The notes under the pieces are model-generated. The model ran no database searches. It had not been told where the DNA came from and was given only the letters and a program-made list of their open reading frames with translations. The translations under genes and the position numbers were made by a program. 64,000 bases of DNA from VAZQ01 sp963817135 (GTDB lineage: Bacteria; Pseudomonadota; Alphaproteobacteria; Rhizobiales; Xanthobacteraceae). Of this stretch, positions 42,952 through 52,839 are shown piece by piece. Within the stretch, counting starts at the first letter, position 1. Every line of letters starts with the position of its first letter. The stretch covers positions 124,001-188,000 of the forward strand of contig CAWFNG010000015.1 of the NCBI GenBank assembly GCA_963817135.1, written 5' to 3'.

Positions 42952-43992
42952 ATGAGCGATGCAAAAATGACCCCCCTCGACCCCGATACCGATCCCGGAA
43001 GCAACGGCGATTTGCGACGCGGACGGGAAAAGCCGGCGCGTCGCGAAGCCTCAATTCCCCGCGACAAGAAATCTCGCATCGATGCCATCCTCAAGAACGC
43101 CATCGATCCTCATGTCCACAGCGGCCCCTCGATTGCGCCGCGCGCCATCGATCATCTCGACCTCGTGCGCGAGATGTCGGAGGCGGGATTTGCTGCCGTC
43201 GTTACCAAGGACCACGACTATGCCGGGGTTGCGACGGCCGCCTTGATCACCAAGCACCACCCGGAGCTGCGCACAAAAATCTTCTCCGGGATCGTCCTCA
43301 ACAATGTGGTTGGCGGGATCAATCCCTACGCGGTCGAGCACACCGCCGCCATGGGCGGCAAGATCGTATGGATGCCGACGCTTGCTGCGGAAAATCATCT
43401 GCGCTGGGAGAAGACGGCGAAATGGGTGCATCCCGCTTCAACGGCGAAAATGCGTCCGGCATCCCCCGTGCCGGTGCTCGATGCCAATCGGCGAGTGCTG
43501 GACCAGGTGAAAGAAGTGCTCGACGTGATTGCCAGGAACGACATGATCCTGGCGAGCGGCCATCTGCACGTCAGCGAAACCTGGCTGGTGTTCGAGGAGG
43601 CGCAGCGGCGCGGCGTCAAGCGCCTGATCTTCACCCACCCCGAAGACATCGTCGATGCCAGCATGAACGACGTGCAGGGCATTGCCGCCATGGGCGCGAT
43701 GGTCGAGCACTCGCTTTGCATGTTTCTCGAAGGCTCGAAATTCAAGACATGCTCGGAGGAGGATCTACACCGGCATATCGATGCGGCGGGCGTCGATCAT
43801 ACCATCCTGTGCTCCGATCTCGGCCAGGTCGGTGTGTTCAGCCCGCTGGAAGGTTTTCGCCGCGGCGTCGAGCTTTGCCTGAAGCTCGGCTGTGCCGACG
43901 CCGACATTCACAAAATGGTCTCGACCAATACCGCTCGCGTGCTTGGCCTCGAGGCGCTGATTGCCGCCGGCGCGCCGGATCTGCGCTCATGA
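42952..43992 (+). CDS. DUF6282-family putative metal-dependent hydrolase
   Basis: 346 residues. After a charged, non-conserved 40-residue start it has the amidohydrolase-like beta-strand 1 motif AIDPHVHSGPS, then TKDHDYAGVATAALI, FSGIVLNNVVGGINPYAV, ILASGHLHVSETWLVFEEAQRRG, LIFTHPE and TILCSDLGQ. The HxH, His and Asp ligands suggest a TIM-barrel metal hydrolase. Substrate unknown. It lies 45 bp after iclR and overlaps the next gene by ATGA. Confidence 0.8.
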   Translation: MSDAKMTPLDPDTDPGSNGDLRRGREKPARREASIPRDKKSRIDAILKNAIDPHVHSGPSIAPRAIDHLDLVREMSEAGFAAVVTKDHDYAGVATAALITKHHPELRTKIFSGIVLNNVVGGINPYAVEHTAAMGGKIVWMPTLAAENHLRWEKTAKWVHPASTAKMRPASPVPVLDANRRVLDQVKEVLDVIARNDMILASGHLHVSETWLVFEEAQRRGVKRLIFTHPEDIVDASMNDVQGIAAMGAMVEHSLCMFLEGSKFKTCSEEDLHRHIDAAGVDHTILCSDLGQVGVFSPLEGFRRGVELCLKLGCADADIHKMVSTNTARVLGLEALIAAGAPDLRS

Positions 43993-44723
43993 ATGCATTG
44001 ATTGTCTATGCGCATCCCGAGCCCACGTCGTTCACGGCGGCGCTGAAAAATTCGGCGGTGCACTCCCTTTCGGCGGCGGGACACCGCGTCGAAGTCTCCG
44101 ACCTCTACGGCGAAGCATTCAACCCGGTGGCGGGGCGGCACGATTTCCTTCACGCCGCCGATCCCGTGCACTTTCATTATCAATCGGAGCAACTCCATGC
44201 GAGCCGGACCGCCGGCTTTGCCGCCGATCTCGTGCGCGAGCAGGAGCGGCTCTTGCGCGCCGACCTCCTGGTGCTGGTCTTTCCGCTCTGGTGGGGCGGG
44301 CTGCCGGCCATTGTCAAAGGCTGGTTTGACCGGGTGTGCGCCTACGGCGTCGCCTATGCCGACGGCAAGCGCTTCGACAAGGGCTATTTCGTCGGCCGCC
44401 GCGCCATGCTCGGCCTGACCACGGGTGGAACACCGAAGCGTTTTTCGCCGGGCGGCGGCTATGGCGAGATCGATGACGTGCTCTATTCCGTGCGGCGCTG
44501 CATTCTCGAATATCTCGGTCTCGAAGTGATGGAGCCCTTCGTCGCCTATGCGGCGCCGCGGGTCGATGCGGCAGTGCGAAGCGAATATCTGCGCGGCTGG
44601 GAGGCGCGTCTACGTGCTGCGGTCGGCGATCCGCAATGGCAGGCGCGGCTGGATGCCCTTGCCGCCGCCGCCGCGGAGAACCGCGCCCCGGTCGAGGAGA
44701 AAGCCTGGGCAATACGGCGATGA
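43989..44723 (+). CDS. Flavodoxin-fold NAD(P)H-dependent oxidoreductase
   Basis: 244 residues. MNALIVYAHPEPTSFTAALKNSA is the typical Flavodoxin_2 (PF02525) start, followed by VEVSDLYGEAFNPV and VFPLWWGGLPAIVKGWFDRVCAYGVAY, the FMN/quinone-site region. TTGGTPKRFSPGGGYGEIDDVL continues the fold. Related to NQO1/MdaB quinone reductases. Translationally coupled to the DUF6282 hydrolase (ATGA), so the two probably act in one pathway. Confidence 0.88.
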   Translation: MNALIVYAHPEPTSFTAALKNSAVHSLSAAGHRVEVSDLYGEAFNPVAGRHDFLHAADPVHFHYQSEQLHASRTAGFAADLVREQERLLRADLLVLVFPLWWGGLPAIVKGWFDRVCAYGVAYADGKRFDKGYFVGRRAMLGLTTGGTPKRFSPGGGYGEIDDVLYSVRRCILEYLGLEVMEPFVAYAAPRVDAAVRSEYLRGWEARLRAAVGDPQWQARLDALAAAAAENRAPVEEKAWAIRR

Positions 44724-44805
44724 CTACAAAACGTGGTTGATTCCGATTTTTATGTCAAGCAAATGTAAGTAACTGATGCGCCGTGTTTATTCTTGGGCGA
44801 AGCTC

Positions 44806-44888
44806 GTAGGATGGGTTCGCCCCTTGGCGTAACCCGCCGATCCAATAGCCTGCGAATGGCGGATTACGCTCTGGCCAATCCGCCCTAC
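44806..44888. repeat. GTAGGATGGGT...CCGCCCTAC palindromic repeat
   Basis: An 83-bp imperfect inverted repeat with ends GTAGGATGGG and ATCCGCCCTAC and inner parts GGCGTAACCCGCC and GGCGGATTACGC. It lies in the 292-bp gap between convergent genes (oxidoreductase and leuD). The rest of the gap holds nothing I can identify. Confidence 0.8.
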
Positions 44889-45015
44889 AAACTAAATTGC
44901 CGTTATTCCAGGGGAATCTGAAGCTGAAGGCGCTCGAACCCGAGTTACTACAAAACGTAGCGAAATTCGGGTACTCGCGTAAAGTCGATCCTATATCGTT
45001 GATAACTCTGAGTTT

Positions 45016-45636
45016 TCATTCAGTGCCCGCCGGCCGCGCCCAGGGCCGGCGGTTTTCATCGGCCGCCTTGAACGCGGCAATCCGGCTGCGAAAGCTCTCC
45101 GTAAGCGCGATATCGTCCCAGCCATTGAGCAGCCGCTGCCGGCGGACGGGATCGATGTCGAAGGCATAGCTGCGGTTCCCGCACAGGATCGTCTGCTGCT
45201 CAAGATCGACGGTGACGGGAAGCTCTGGCGCGTTGTGGAGGGTCGCGATGATCTCGCTCGCGACCTCGTCGCTGACAACCGCGGTGAGCAGGCCGTTCTG
45301 CGCCGCATTTCCGGAAAAGATGTCACCGAACGATGGCGCGATCACGCAGCGAATGCCGAAGTCATAGAGCGCGTACACTGCCGCCTCGCGCGATGAGCCG
45401 CAGCCGAAATTGCGGCCGCCGACGATGATTGCGGCCTGGCGCCAGGGCGGCCGGTCGAGCGGAAACTCCAGCCGCTCCCGCTTGTCGGGATCGAAGCGCA
45501 GATCGTGCAGCAGCGCCTCACCATAACCCGCCGCGCGCGGCCGCTTGAGGAAGCGTGCCGGCACCAGTTGATCGGTATTGAGATTGGCAATCTCGATGGG
45601 GCAGGCGATGGCGGTCAGCCGGCTGAATTTGTCCAT
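45016..45636 (-). CDS. leuD: 3-isopropylmalate dehydratase-type small subunit (LeuD-like)
   Basis: 206 residues from ATG 45636. The aconitase swivel domain has ANLNTDQLVPARFL, the GRNFGCGSSREAAVYAL active-site loop, VIAPSFGDIFSGNAAQNGLL, VDLEQQTI and a C-terminal RQRLLNGWDDIALT. It is of the long proteobacterial LeuD type. It lies 7 bp downstream of leuC. In this bacterial group canonical leuC and leuD are usually separate, so this adjacent pair may act on another substrate (see the lyase at 51920). Confidence 0.9.
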   Translation of the reverse strand: MDKFSRLTAIACPIEIANLNTDQLVPARFLKRPRAAGYGEALLHDLRFDPDKRERLEFPLDRPPWRQAAIIVGGRNFGCGSSREAAVYALYDFGIRCVIAPSFGDIFSGNAAQNGLLTAVVSDEVASEIIATLHNAPELPVTVDLEQQTILCGNRSYAFDIDPVRRQRLLNGWDDIALTESFRSRIAAFKAADENRRPWARPAGTE

Positions 45637-45643
45637 GACGATC

Positions 45644-47056
45644 TCACACCTTCCGCCCCGCCAAGAGCGGCCGCACGTCGGCAAGATGCCCGGTCACGGC
45701 GGCGGCGGCGGCCATGGCCGGCGACATCAGATGCGTGCGCGCGTCGGGGCCTTGGCGGCCGCGGAAGTTGCGGTTGCTGGTCGAGGCGCAGCGCTCGCCG
45801 GGAGCGACAATGTCGCCGTTCATGCCGACGCACATCGAACACCCGGACTCCCGCCATTCGAGCCCGGCGTCGCGGAAGATGACATCCAGGCCTTCTTCCT
45901 CGGCCCGGCGTTTGACCGCCGAGGAGCCCGGCGAAACCAGTCCGGGCACCTTGCTTGCGCGCCCGGCGAGAACGGCGGCCGCGGCGCGCAGGTCTTCGAT
46001 GCGCGCATTGGTGCAGGACCCGATGAATACCCGGTCGATGGCAATCGCCGTGAGCTTGGTGCCGGGGGTGAGATTCATGTATTGCAAGGTGTCGCGCAGT
46101 TCGCTTGCGCGTGCAGGATCGGGCTCGCGTGCAGGATCGGGTACGCTCGCATCGATCGGCAGCGCATGCTCCGGGCTTGTGCCCCAAGTAACGATGGGCG
46201 CAATCTCGGCGGCGTCGAGTGAGACTTCGCGTTCGAATTGCACCCCGTCATCGCTGTTGAGCTTCGACCAGGCCTCCACTGCCTCGTCGAAGGCGCCATT
46301 GCGCGGCGCGAACGGCCGCCCCTTTACATAGGCGAAGGTCGCCGCATCGGGCCCGACCACGCCGCAGCGCGCGCCCGCTTCAATCGACATGTTGCAGAGC
46401 GTGAGCCGTCCCTCGATCGATAGCGAGCGGATTGCCGTGCCGGCGAACTCGATCGCGTAGCCGGTGGCGCCGTCCGCTCCGATCCTCCCGATGATGGCGA
46501 GAGCAATGTCCTTCGCGGCAATGCCGGGAGCGGTGCGGCCGTCGACGGCGATCCGCATGCGCCTGGGCTTGCGCTGCCAGATCGTCTGCGTCATCAGCAC
46601 ATGCGCGACCTCCGAGGCGCCGATGCCGAACGCAAACGCCCCGAGCGCGCCGTGCGTCGAAGTGTGGCTGTCGCCGCAAACAATGAGTAGGCCCGGCAAG
46701 GTGAGGCCCTGCTCCGGACCGATGACATGCACAATGCCTTGGCGCGGGTCGTCGAGCCCGAACAATCGGATGCGGTGCCGTGCTGTATTCTCCTCGAGTT
46801 GGCGCACCATGCGCGCGATCTCGGGATCGCCGATCTCTCTGCGCGGCGCGCGCGTCGGCACGTAATGATCGGCAACCGCAAAGGTGAGATCGGGTTCGGC
46901 GACTGTGCCGCCGCGTTCGGCAAGCCGGTCAAACGCCTGAAACGAGCCTTCATGCACGTAGTGGCGGTCCACCCAAAGGAGCGACTCGCCGTCTTCGCGC
47001 CGCACGATCTCGTGCGCCGCCCACAGCTTGTCGAGAAGAGCCTGCGGTTGGGTCAT
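45644..47056 (-). CDS. leuC: 3-isopropylmalate dehydratase-type large subunit (LeuC-like), possibly a paralogue with altered substrate
   Basis: 470 residues. The 4Fe-4S ligands are visible: VFIGSCTNARIEDL and GCSMCVGMN. Family segments VCGDSHTSTHGALGAFAFGIG, LCNMSIEAGARCGVV and CASTSNRNFRGRQG are also present. Near residue 32, canonical LeuC has HLVHEVTSPQAF; here it is HYVHEGSFQAF, one residue shorter and changed in a loop near the active site. The nearby DHNV-like motif is DHYVPTRAP. This suggests a related hydroxy-diacid rather than isopropylmalate, an inference. The 3' neighbour is leuD and the 5' neighbour a hairpin doublet. Confidence 0.88.
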   Translation of the reverse strand: MTQPQALLDKLWAAHEIVRREDGESLLWVDRHYVHEGSFQAFDRLAERGGTVAEPDLTFAVADHYVPTRAPRREIGDPEIARMVRQLEENTARHRIRLFGLDDPRQGIVHVIGPEQGLTLPGLLIVCGDSHTSTHGALGAFAFGIGASEVAHVLMTQTIWQRKPRRMRIAVDGRTAPGIAAKDIALAIIGRIGADGATGYAIEFAGTAIRSLSIEGRLTLCNMSIEAGARCGVVGPDAATFAYVKGRPFAPRNGAFDEAVEAWSKLNSDDGVQFEREVSLDAAEIAPIVTWGTSPEHALPIDASVPDPAREPDPARASELRDTLQYMNLTPGTKLTAIAIDRVFIGSCTNARIEDLRAAAAVLAGRASKVPGLVSPGSSAVKRRAEEEGLDVIFRDAGLEWRESGCSMCVGMNGDIVAPGERCASTSNRNFRGRQGPDARTHLMSPAMAAAAAVTGHLADVRPLLAGRKV

Positions 47057-47104
47057 GCGAAGCTTAATATAGGAAATTGCGCCCGACCAATGTTAGGCTT
47101 TCAG

Positions 47105-47272
47105 CTAGTGCGGTGAATTTGAAGTTCCTATCATAACTGGCCGCAAGCTCGTTTAGGAACTTCAAATTCAAAACCGCACTAGAAATCATAGAGTTGCTAG
47201 TGGTCCTTAGATTCCGAAGTTCGCATCTGAACGTGCCGCGAGTTGTGGCGAACTTCGGAATCGGACCACTAG
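47105..47272. repeat. CTAG hairpin-doublet element, copy 4 (between leuC and an ABC receptor)
   Basis: Left arm 47105-47182 is an inverted B arm: CTAGTGCGGT, inner stem GAATTTGAAGTTCCTA, loop, complement, AAA bulge, ACCGCACTAG. The spacer is AAATCATAGAGTTG. Right arm 47197-47272 is an inverted A arm: CTAGTGGTCC, TTA bulge, GATTCCGAAGTTCGC, loop, complement, GGACCACTAG. So the whole element is the inverse of copy 2. It lies between divergent promoters and ends 19 nt before the receptor gene ATG. Confidence 0.93.
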
Positions 47273-47291
47273 TAAAAAACGGAGAGAAGAA

Positions 47292-48509
47292 ATGTCCCAG
47301 CGCTTCGCCGTGAGCCGCCGCCAAATTCTGCAGTCCACCGCATTGGCCGCCGGCCTGGTCGCGGCGCCGGTGGTGCTTCGCGCGCAAGGCGCTGCGGTAA
47401 AGCTCGGCGTGTTGCATCCCGTTTCCGGCCCGCTGTCCTATTCCGGACAGCAGGGCCGCCTCGGCGCCACCATCGCCATTGCGGAGGTCAACGCCGCCGG
47501 CGGCATCGCCGCGCTCGGCGGTGCCAGGATCGAGCCGGTGCTCGGCGATGCGCAATCCACGCCGGAGGCCGGCAATGCCGAGGTGGAAAAAATGAACGCC
47601 GCCGGCGTGGCGGCGATCGTCGGCGGCTATGCCAGCGCCATCTGTCTTGCCGCCAGCCAGACCGCGGCGCGTTACGATCTCCCCTACGTCGTCGATGTCG
47701 GCGTTGCCGACACTATCGTCACCCGCGGTCTCAAGAACACCTTCCGCTTCGGTCCCGGCTTCGGCGCGATCGCCAAGACCGCGGTCGACAATCTTGTCAC
47801 CCTGAACGACCAGGCAGGCAAACCAGCCAAGACGGTGATGATCGTGCACGAGGATTCGCTGTTCGGCTCAGGGTTAGCCAAGCAGCTCAATAGTCAATTG
47901 CCCGAGCGGGGTTTCCAGGTGCTGGAGACGATTTCCCATCCAACCCCGACCCGCGACTTCAACAATGTCGCGCTCAAGGTCAAGGCGCAGAACCCCGACA
48001 TCGTGATCCCGGCGAACTACTATAATGAATATGTGCTCTTTGCCCGCACCATGCAGCAGCAGCGCATCCATGCGAAAGCCATCTATTCCGTGCTCGGCGG
48101 CGCTGCGTCGTCCTACAAATTCGTCAAGGAGTTTCCCGAGGCCGCGAACTACATCATGGACTGCAATCACTGGTTCGATCCGCACAATGCAAAGGCATTG
48201 GCGCTGAAAAAGCAGGTCGAGGCGCAGGGGGAGTTCTACACATACGAAGTGTATATGAACTACTCCTGCATCCTGCTCGTAGCCGACGCTTTGGCGCGCG
48301 CGGGCAGCACCGACCGCGCCAAGCTCATTGCCGCCTTGGAAAGCTCGACATTCGCCGGCCACGTAATGCCGTACGGGCCGACACGGTTCGTCAATGGGCA
48401 GAACACCGGCGCGGCGCCGGTCAATACCCAGGTGCTCAATAACGACATCCAGGTGATCTTTCCGCCGGCATTCGCCACGGCAAAACCGGTCTTTCCGGTC
48501 CCCGCTTAG
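47292..48509 (+). CDS. ABC transporter substrate-binding protein (LivK-type, TAT-like signal)
   Basis: 405 residues. Twin-arginine-like N-terminus VSRRQILQSTALAAGLVAAPVVLRAQ. The periplasmic-binding fold has VKLGVLHPVSGPLSYSGQQGRLG, VLGDAQSTPEAGNAEVEKM, VIPANYYNEYVLFARTM and AKLIAALESSTFAGHVMPYGPTRF. GGAGAG precedes the ATG. First gene of the rightward liv operon with livH, M, G, F. Confidence 0.93.
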   Translation: MSQRFAVSRRQILQSTALAAGLVAAPVVLRAQGAAVKLGVLHPVSGPLSYSGQQGRLGATIAIAEVNAAGGIAALGGARIEPVLGDAQSTPEAGNAEVEKMNAAGVAAIVGGYASAICLAASQTAARYDLPYVVDVGVADTIVTRGLKNTFRFGPGFGAIAKTAVDNLVTLNDQAGKPAKTVMIVHEDSLFGSGLAKQLNSQLPERGFQVLETISHPTPTRDFNNVALKVKAQNPDIVIPANYYNEYVLFARTMQQQRIHAKAIYSVLGGAASSYKFVKEFPEAANYIMDCNHWFDPHNAKALALKKQVEAQGEFYTYEVYMNYSCILLVADALARAGSTDRAKLIAALESSTFAGHVMPYGPTRFVNGQNTGAAPVNTQVLNNDIQVIFPPAFATAKPVFPVPA

Positions 48510-48531
48510 AGCAGGCGCGGCGTTTGTAAAT

Positions 48532-48563
48532 GCGCCCTCTCCCCCAAGAAGGGTAGAGGGCGC
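48532..48563 (+). other. Intra-operon hairpin after the receptor gene
   Basis: Perfect 9-bp inverted repeat GCGCCCTCT / AGAGGGCGC with a 14-nt loop, 22 bp after the receptor stop and before livH. There is no U-tract, so it more likely stabilises the receptor mRNA or lowers downstream transcription than terminates it. A related sequence type is a common dispersed repeat in Bradyrhizobium-like genomes. Confidence 0.5.
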
Positions 48564-48601
48564 CATCAGTAGCGTTCGCACTTGCGGAGCGCTCAAACCA
48601 G

Positions 48602-49468
48602 ATGCTCTCCCCCGCCATCCTCGCTGCCGCCATCCTCAACGGCATCCTCAACGGCGCGATCTATGCGCTGGTGGCGCTCGGTCTGACACTGATCTACGGC
48701 GTGCTGCACATCATCAACTTCGCCCATGGGGCGCTGCTTACCGCCGCGCTGTTCGCGGCCTATTTCGCCCACCGGTTCCTTGGCCTCGACCCCTATGTCG
48801 CGGCGCTCGTGCTCACGCCGGCGTTCTTTCTCATTGGCTACGGCTTGCAACGTCTCGTGATCGGACCGGCCGGGCAAGGCGAAGACCGCAACATTCTCCT
48901 GGTGACGCTCGGGCTCGCGGTGGTGATCGAGAACGCGCTGCTCTATGCCTTTCGCGCCGACACCCGCACCGTCAATCTCGCTTATGCCTTCGACGTCATC
49001 GATGTCGGAATAGCACTGCTCGCGCTGCCGCGCGTCATCGGCTTTGCCGTCGTGTTGGCTGTGGCGCTGGCGCTTTGGCTGCTTTTGTCCTTGACCGATA
49101 TCGGCAAGGCGATGCGCGCGGTTGCCAGGGAGAAGCTCGGCGCCGAGCTTGCCGGCATCGATGTGGCGCATGTCTATGCCGTGACATTCGGCCTCGGCAC
49201 GGCCTGTCTCGCCATCGCTGCCTGCCTGCTGATACCGACCTATTACGTCAATCCCCATGCGGGCAACGCATTCGTGCTCATTGCTTTCACCATTGTGGTG
49301 CTCGGCGGCATGGGATCGGTCACGGGATCGCTGCTCGGCGGACTGCTTGTAGGCATCATCGAAAGTCTCTGCGGCCTTTATCTCGGAGAATCCCTCGGTC
49401 AGATCGGCATTTTCCTGATGTTCATTCTGGTGCTGCTGTTTCGCCCGCAAGGCCTGTTCGGGCACTAA
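48602..49468 (+). CDS. Branched-chain amino acid-type ABC transporter permease (LivH)
   Basis: 288 residues: ILNGAIYALVALGLTLIYGVLHIINFAHGALLTAAL with the LivH INFAHG motif, GAELAGIDVAHVYAVTFGLGTACLAIAACLLIP, LIAFTIVVLGGMGSVTGSLLGGLLVGIIESL, and a C-terminal LFRPQGLFG. It is followed 8 bp later by livM. Confidence 0.95.
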   Translation: MLSPAILAAAILNGILNGAIYALVALGLTLIYGVLHIINFAHGALLTAALFAAYFAHRFLGLDPYVAALVLTPAFFLIGYGLQRLVIGPAGQGEDRNILLVTLGLAVVIENALLYAFRADTRTVNLAYAFDVIDVGIALLALPRVIGFAVVLAVALALWLLLSLTDIGKAMRAVAREKLGAELAGIDVAHVYAVTFGLGTACLAIAACLLIPTYYVNPHAGNAFVLIAFTIVVLGGMGSVTGSLLGGLLVGIIESLCGLYLGESLGQIGIFLMFILVLLFRPQGLFGH

Positions 49469-49476
49469 ATTTAGCC

Positions 49477-50466
49477 ATGAGAGCAATGTCGCTTGCCTGG
49501 ATCGTCATTGTCGTAGGCGCGCTCGCGACCGCGCCGGTCCTTACCGATTCGAGCGTCGCGCTGAACTTTCTGATCGTCGCTTTGCTGATCGCCCTGGTGG
49601 GACAGGGATGGAACGTGCTCGGCGGCTATGGTGGACAATATTCCTTCGGCCACGCAGCTTTTTTCGGCACCGGCGCCTACGTTACCGCGATTGCGCAGAT
49701 GCGCTACGGCGTCAATGCATGGCCCGCGTTCGGCCTCGGCATCATCGCAGGCACCGTGGTTGGCGCCGTGATCGGCTTCCTGACATTCCGCTCGGGATTG
49801 CGCGGCTCGTATTTTGCGCTCGTCACGCTCGCCTTCGCTGAGGTTCTGCGCATTCTCGCCAGCGTTGCGCCGCTCACCGGCGCCGGCGTGGGCATCCTCA
49901 TCGCCCTCGATCTGCGTCCGCAGGCATTGCAGTTTCAGGATCGCGCGCCCTTCTATTGGATCCTCCTGGCACTGGTCGCAACCTCGCTCGTCCTCGCGCG
50001 CATCATCGAGGACAGCCGGTTCGGCGCATGGCTTGTCGCGGTGCGCGAGAACGAAGATGCCGCCATGGCGCTCGGCATCGATCCCGTGCGGGTGAAACTT
50101 GCGGCCATGACAATATCCGCCGCCATCACCGCCGCTGGCGGTTGTTTCTATGCGCAATTTTATCTGTTCATCGATTCCGGGATCGCCTATGGGCCGTGGA
50201 TTTCCGTGGAAGCTCTGCTCGCGCCCATCATCGGCGGGGTAGGCACCGTGTTCGGTCCGCTCATCGGCGCGCTCCTGGTCAAGTCGCTGGGCGAATTGAC
50301 CAAGCTCCTCACCGGCGATGCGCCCGGCCTCGATCTCGTCATTTACGGTGGCGCGCTGATTTTCGTTGTCGCTTTTACGCGCAACGGGATTGCCGGTTTG
50401 TTTGCCGGACTTCGCGGACGGATGCGGCGGTCTCGATCTTCTCTAGAGGAACGCTCCCGTGGCTGA
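49477..50466 (+). CDS. Branched-chain amino acid-type ABC transporter permease (LivM)
   Basis: 329 residues from ATG 49477 (alternative 49486). Family segments: GQGWNVLGGYGGQYSFGHAAFFGTGAY, TFRSGLRGSYFALVTLAFAEVLRIL, EDSRFGAWLVAVRENEDAAMALGIDPVRVKLAAM, and GGVGTVFGPLIGALLV. The frame is open from 49075 but that part is antisense shadow of livH. It overlaps livG by 8 bp. Confidence 0.95.
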   Translation: MRAMSLAWIVIVVGALATAPVLTDSSVALNFLIVALLIALVGQGWNVLGGYGGQYSFGHAAFFGTGAYVTAIAQMRYGVNAWPAFGLGIIAGTVVGAVIGFLTFRSGLRGSYFALVTLAFAEVLRILASVAPLTGAGVGILIALDLRPQALQFQDRAPFYWILLALVATSLVLARIIEDSRFGAWLVAVRENEDAAMALGIDPVRVKLAAMTISAAITAAGGCFYAQFYLFIDSGIAYGPWISVEALLAPIIGGVGTVFGPLIGALLVKSLGELTKLLTGDAPGLDLVIYGGALIFVVAFTRNGIAGLFAGLRGRMRRSRSSLEERSRG

Positions 50467-51209
50467 GCCGCTGCTTTGCGTCGAGCACGTGAGCAGGCGC
50501 TATGGCGGGCTCCTTGCCCTGGACGATGTCTCGCTGTCGATCGATCCCAGCCGCATCACTGCGCTGATCGGGCCGAACGGTGCCGGCAAGACCACGCTGT
50601 TTTCCATCATCGGCGGCTTCCTGGCGCCGGACCAAGGGCGAATTCGCTACGGGGGCAGCGATATCACCGGGCTTCCTCCTTACGTTCTGGCGCGGCGCGG
50701 CATTGCCCGTACCTTCCAGATCGTGCAGCCATTCGCGGGGCTTACCGTGCACGAGAACATTGCCATTGGCGCGCATGTGCGCCACCGCTCCCGTTCCGAT
50801 GCGCTCGACGCCGCCGTGGCGGTGGCGAGGCTCGTCGGCCTCGCCGATCTCCTCGATCGACCCGCGGCCACGCTGACAGTCGCCGGAGGAAAGCGCCTCG
50901 AACTCGCGCGGGCGCTCGCAACCAAGCCGCAGCTTCTTCTCCTCGACGAGGTGCTGGCCGGGCTCAATCCGAGTGAGCTTGCTGCAATGCTGCCGGTAAT
51001 CCGCGCGCTTGCGCAGCGCGGCATTGCTATTCTGATGATTGAGCACGTGATGCAGGCGGTGATGAACGTTGCGGAGGAGGTGTTTGTGCTGGCCGAGGGG
51101 CGCATCGTGGCGCAGGGCGCCCCGCGTGCGGTCGTGCGCAATCCGCAGGTGGTCGAATGTTATCTCGGCCGCGGCGCGGCGGCGCGGGTCACCCGTACTG
51201 AGGTCGGGC

Positions 51210-51217
<8 letters not shown>
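50459..51217 (+). CDS. Branched-chain amino acid-type ABC transporter ATPase (LivG)
   Basis: 252 residues. Walker A IGPNGAGKTTLFSIIGGF, LivG marker GIARTFQIVQPFAGLTVHENIAIG, a divergent signature (LTVAGGKRLELARAL, with AGGK for the LSGGQ motif), Walker B LLLLDEVLAGLNPSE and LMIEHVM. Walker B has EV rather than the usual EP after the catalytic Asp-Glu. The C-terminus PQVVECYLG is LivG-like. Confidence 0.94.
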
Positions 51218-51919
<702 letters not shown>

Positions 51920-51923
<4 letters not shown>

Positions 51924-52828
51924 ACATGACCGACGCGGAAACCTTGCGCACGCGGCTTAGCCGCAAGCCGATCGTCGTCGCCCCCGGCGTCTACGATGCG
52001 CTCACGGCGCATCTTGCCGAGCAAGCCGGCTTTGCAACGCTCTACGTCTCCGGCGCGGCGGTCGCCTACACCCGGCTTGGCCGTCCCGATATCGGGCTCG
52101 TCAGCATGAGCGAGGTGGTGGACATCGTAAGCGTGATCCGCGACCGCGTTGGCGCTCACCTTATCGTCGATGCCGATACCGGCTACGGCAACGCGCTCAA
52201 TGTCGGCCGCACCATGCGCCTGTTCGAGCGCGCCGGCGCCAGCGCGATCCAGCTCGAGGATCAGACGTTTCCAAAACGCTGCGGCCATTTCGACGACAAG
52301 ACGCTCATCCCGGCGGGCGAAATGACCGGCAAGATCAAGGCCGCACTCGATGCGCGGGGTTCGCCGCAGACGCTCCTGATCGCGCGCACCGACGCGATTG
52401 CGGTGGAGGGGTTCGAGCGCGCCATTGACCGTGCCGCGCTTTACCGCGAAGCGGGTGCCGATGTGCTGTTCGTCGAGGCGCCCCAGACGCGCGCCGAACT
52501 CGAGCGCATCCCCTCGGCGCTCACTGGCGTGCCGCTGATGGCGAACATGGTAGAGGCCGGCAAGACCCCGCCGCTCACGGCTGCCGAGCTGCAAGCGCTC
52601 GGCTTTGCGCTGGTGATCTTCCCCGGCGGCGTTGTGCGCGCCTTGGCGCGGATGGCGGGCGAGTACTACGCTTGCCTCGCCGCGCACGGAACTTCGGCGC
52701 CGTTTCGTGCCCGCATGCTCGACTTCGCCGGCCTCAACGAGGCGATCGGTACCCCTGCAATGCTTGCGCTGGGCAAGCGGTATGAGGCGAGCGGACTGGG
52801 GTCGGACAAAAAGAAGGGCAGCGGCTAA
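51920..52828 (+). CDS. Isocitrate lyase/PEP mutase superfamily lyase (2-methylisocitrate or dimethylmalate lyase type)
   Basis: 302 residues. TIM-barrel segments: VAPGVYDALTAHLAEQAGFATLYVSGAAVA, LIVDADTGYGNALNVGRTM (Mg-binding Asp), IQLEDQTFPKRCGHFDDK, LLIARTDAIAVEGFERAIDRAALYREAGADVLFVEAP. The PKRCGH motif with the catalytic Cys marks carbon-carbon lyases acting on methylisocitrate- or dimethylmalate-like substrates, rather than the mutases or the oxaloacetate decarboxylase. It is cotranscribed with the liv genes and lies near the LeuCD-type hydratase. Exact substrate unknown. Confidence 0.85.
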
Positions 52829-52839
52829 GAACGTTTCCC

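Noticed and set aside
44891..45015. Possible terminator between the oxidoreductase and leuD genes
   Set aside because: No stable hairpin followed by a T-run was found beyond the palindromic repeat already listed.
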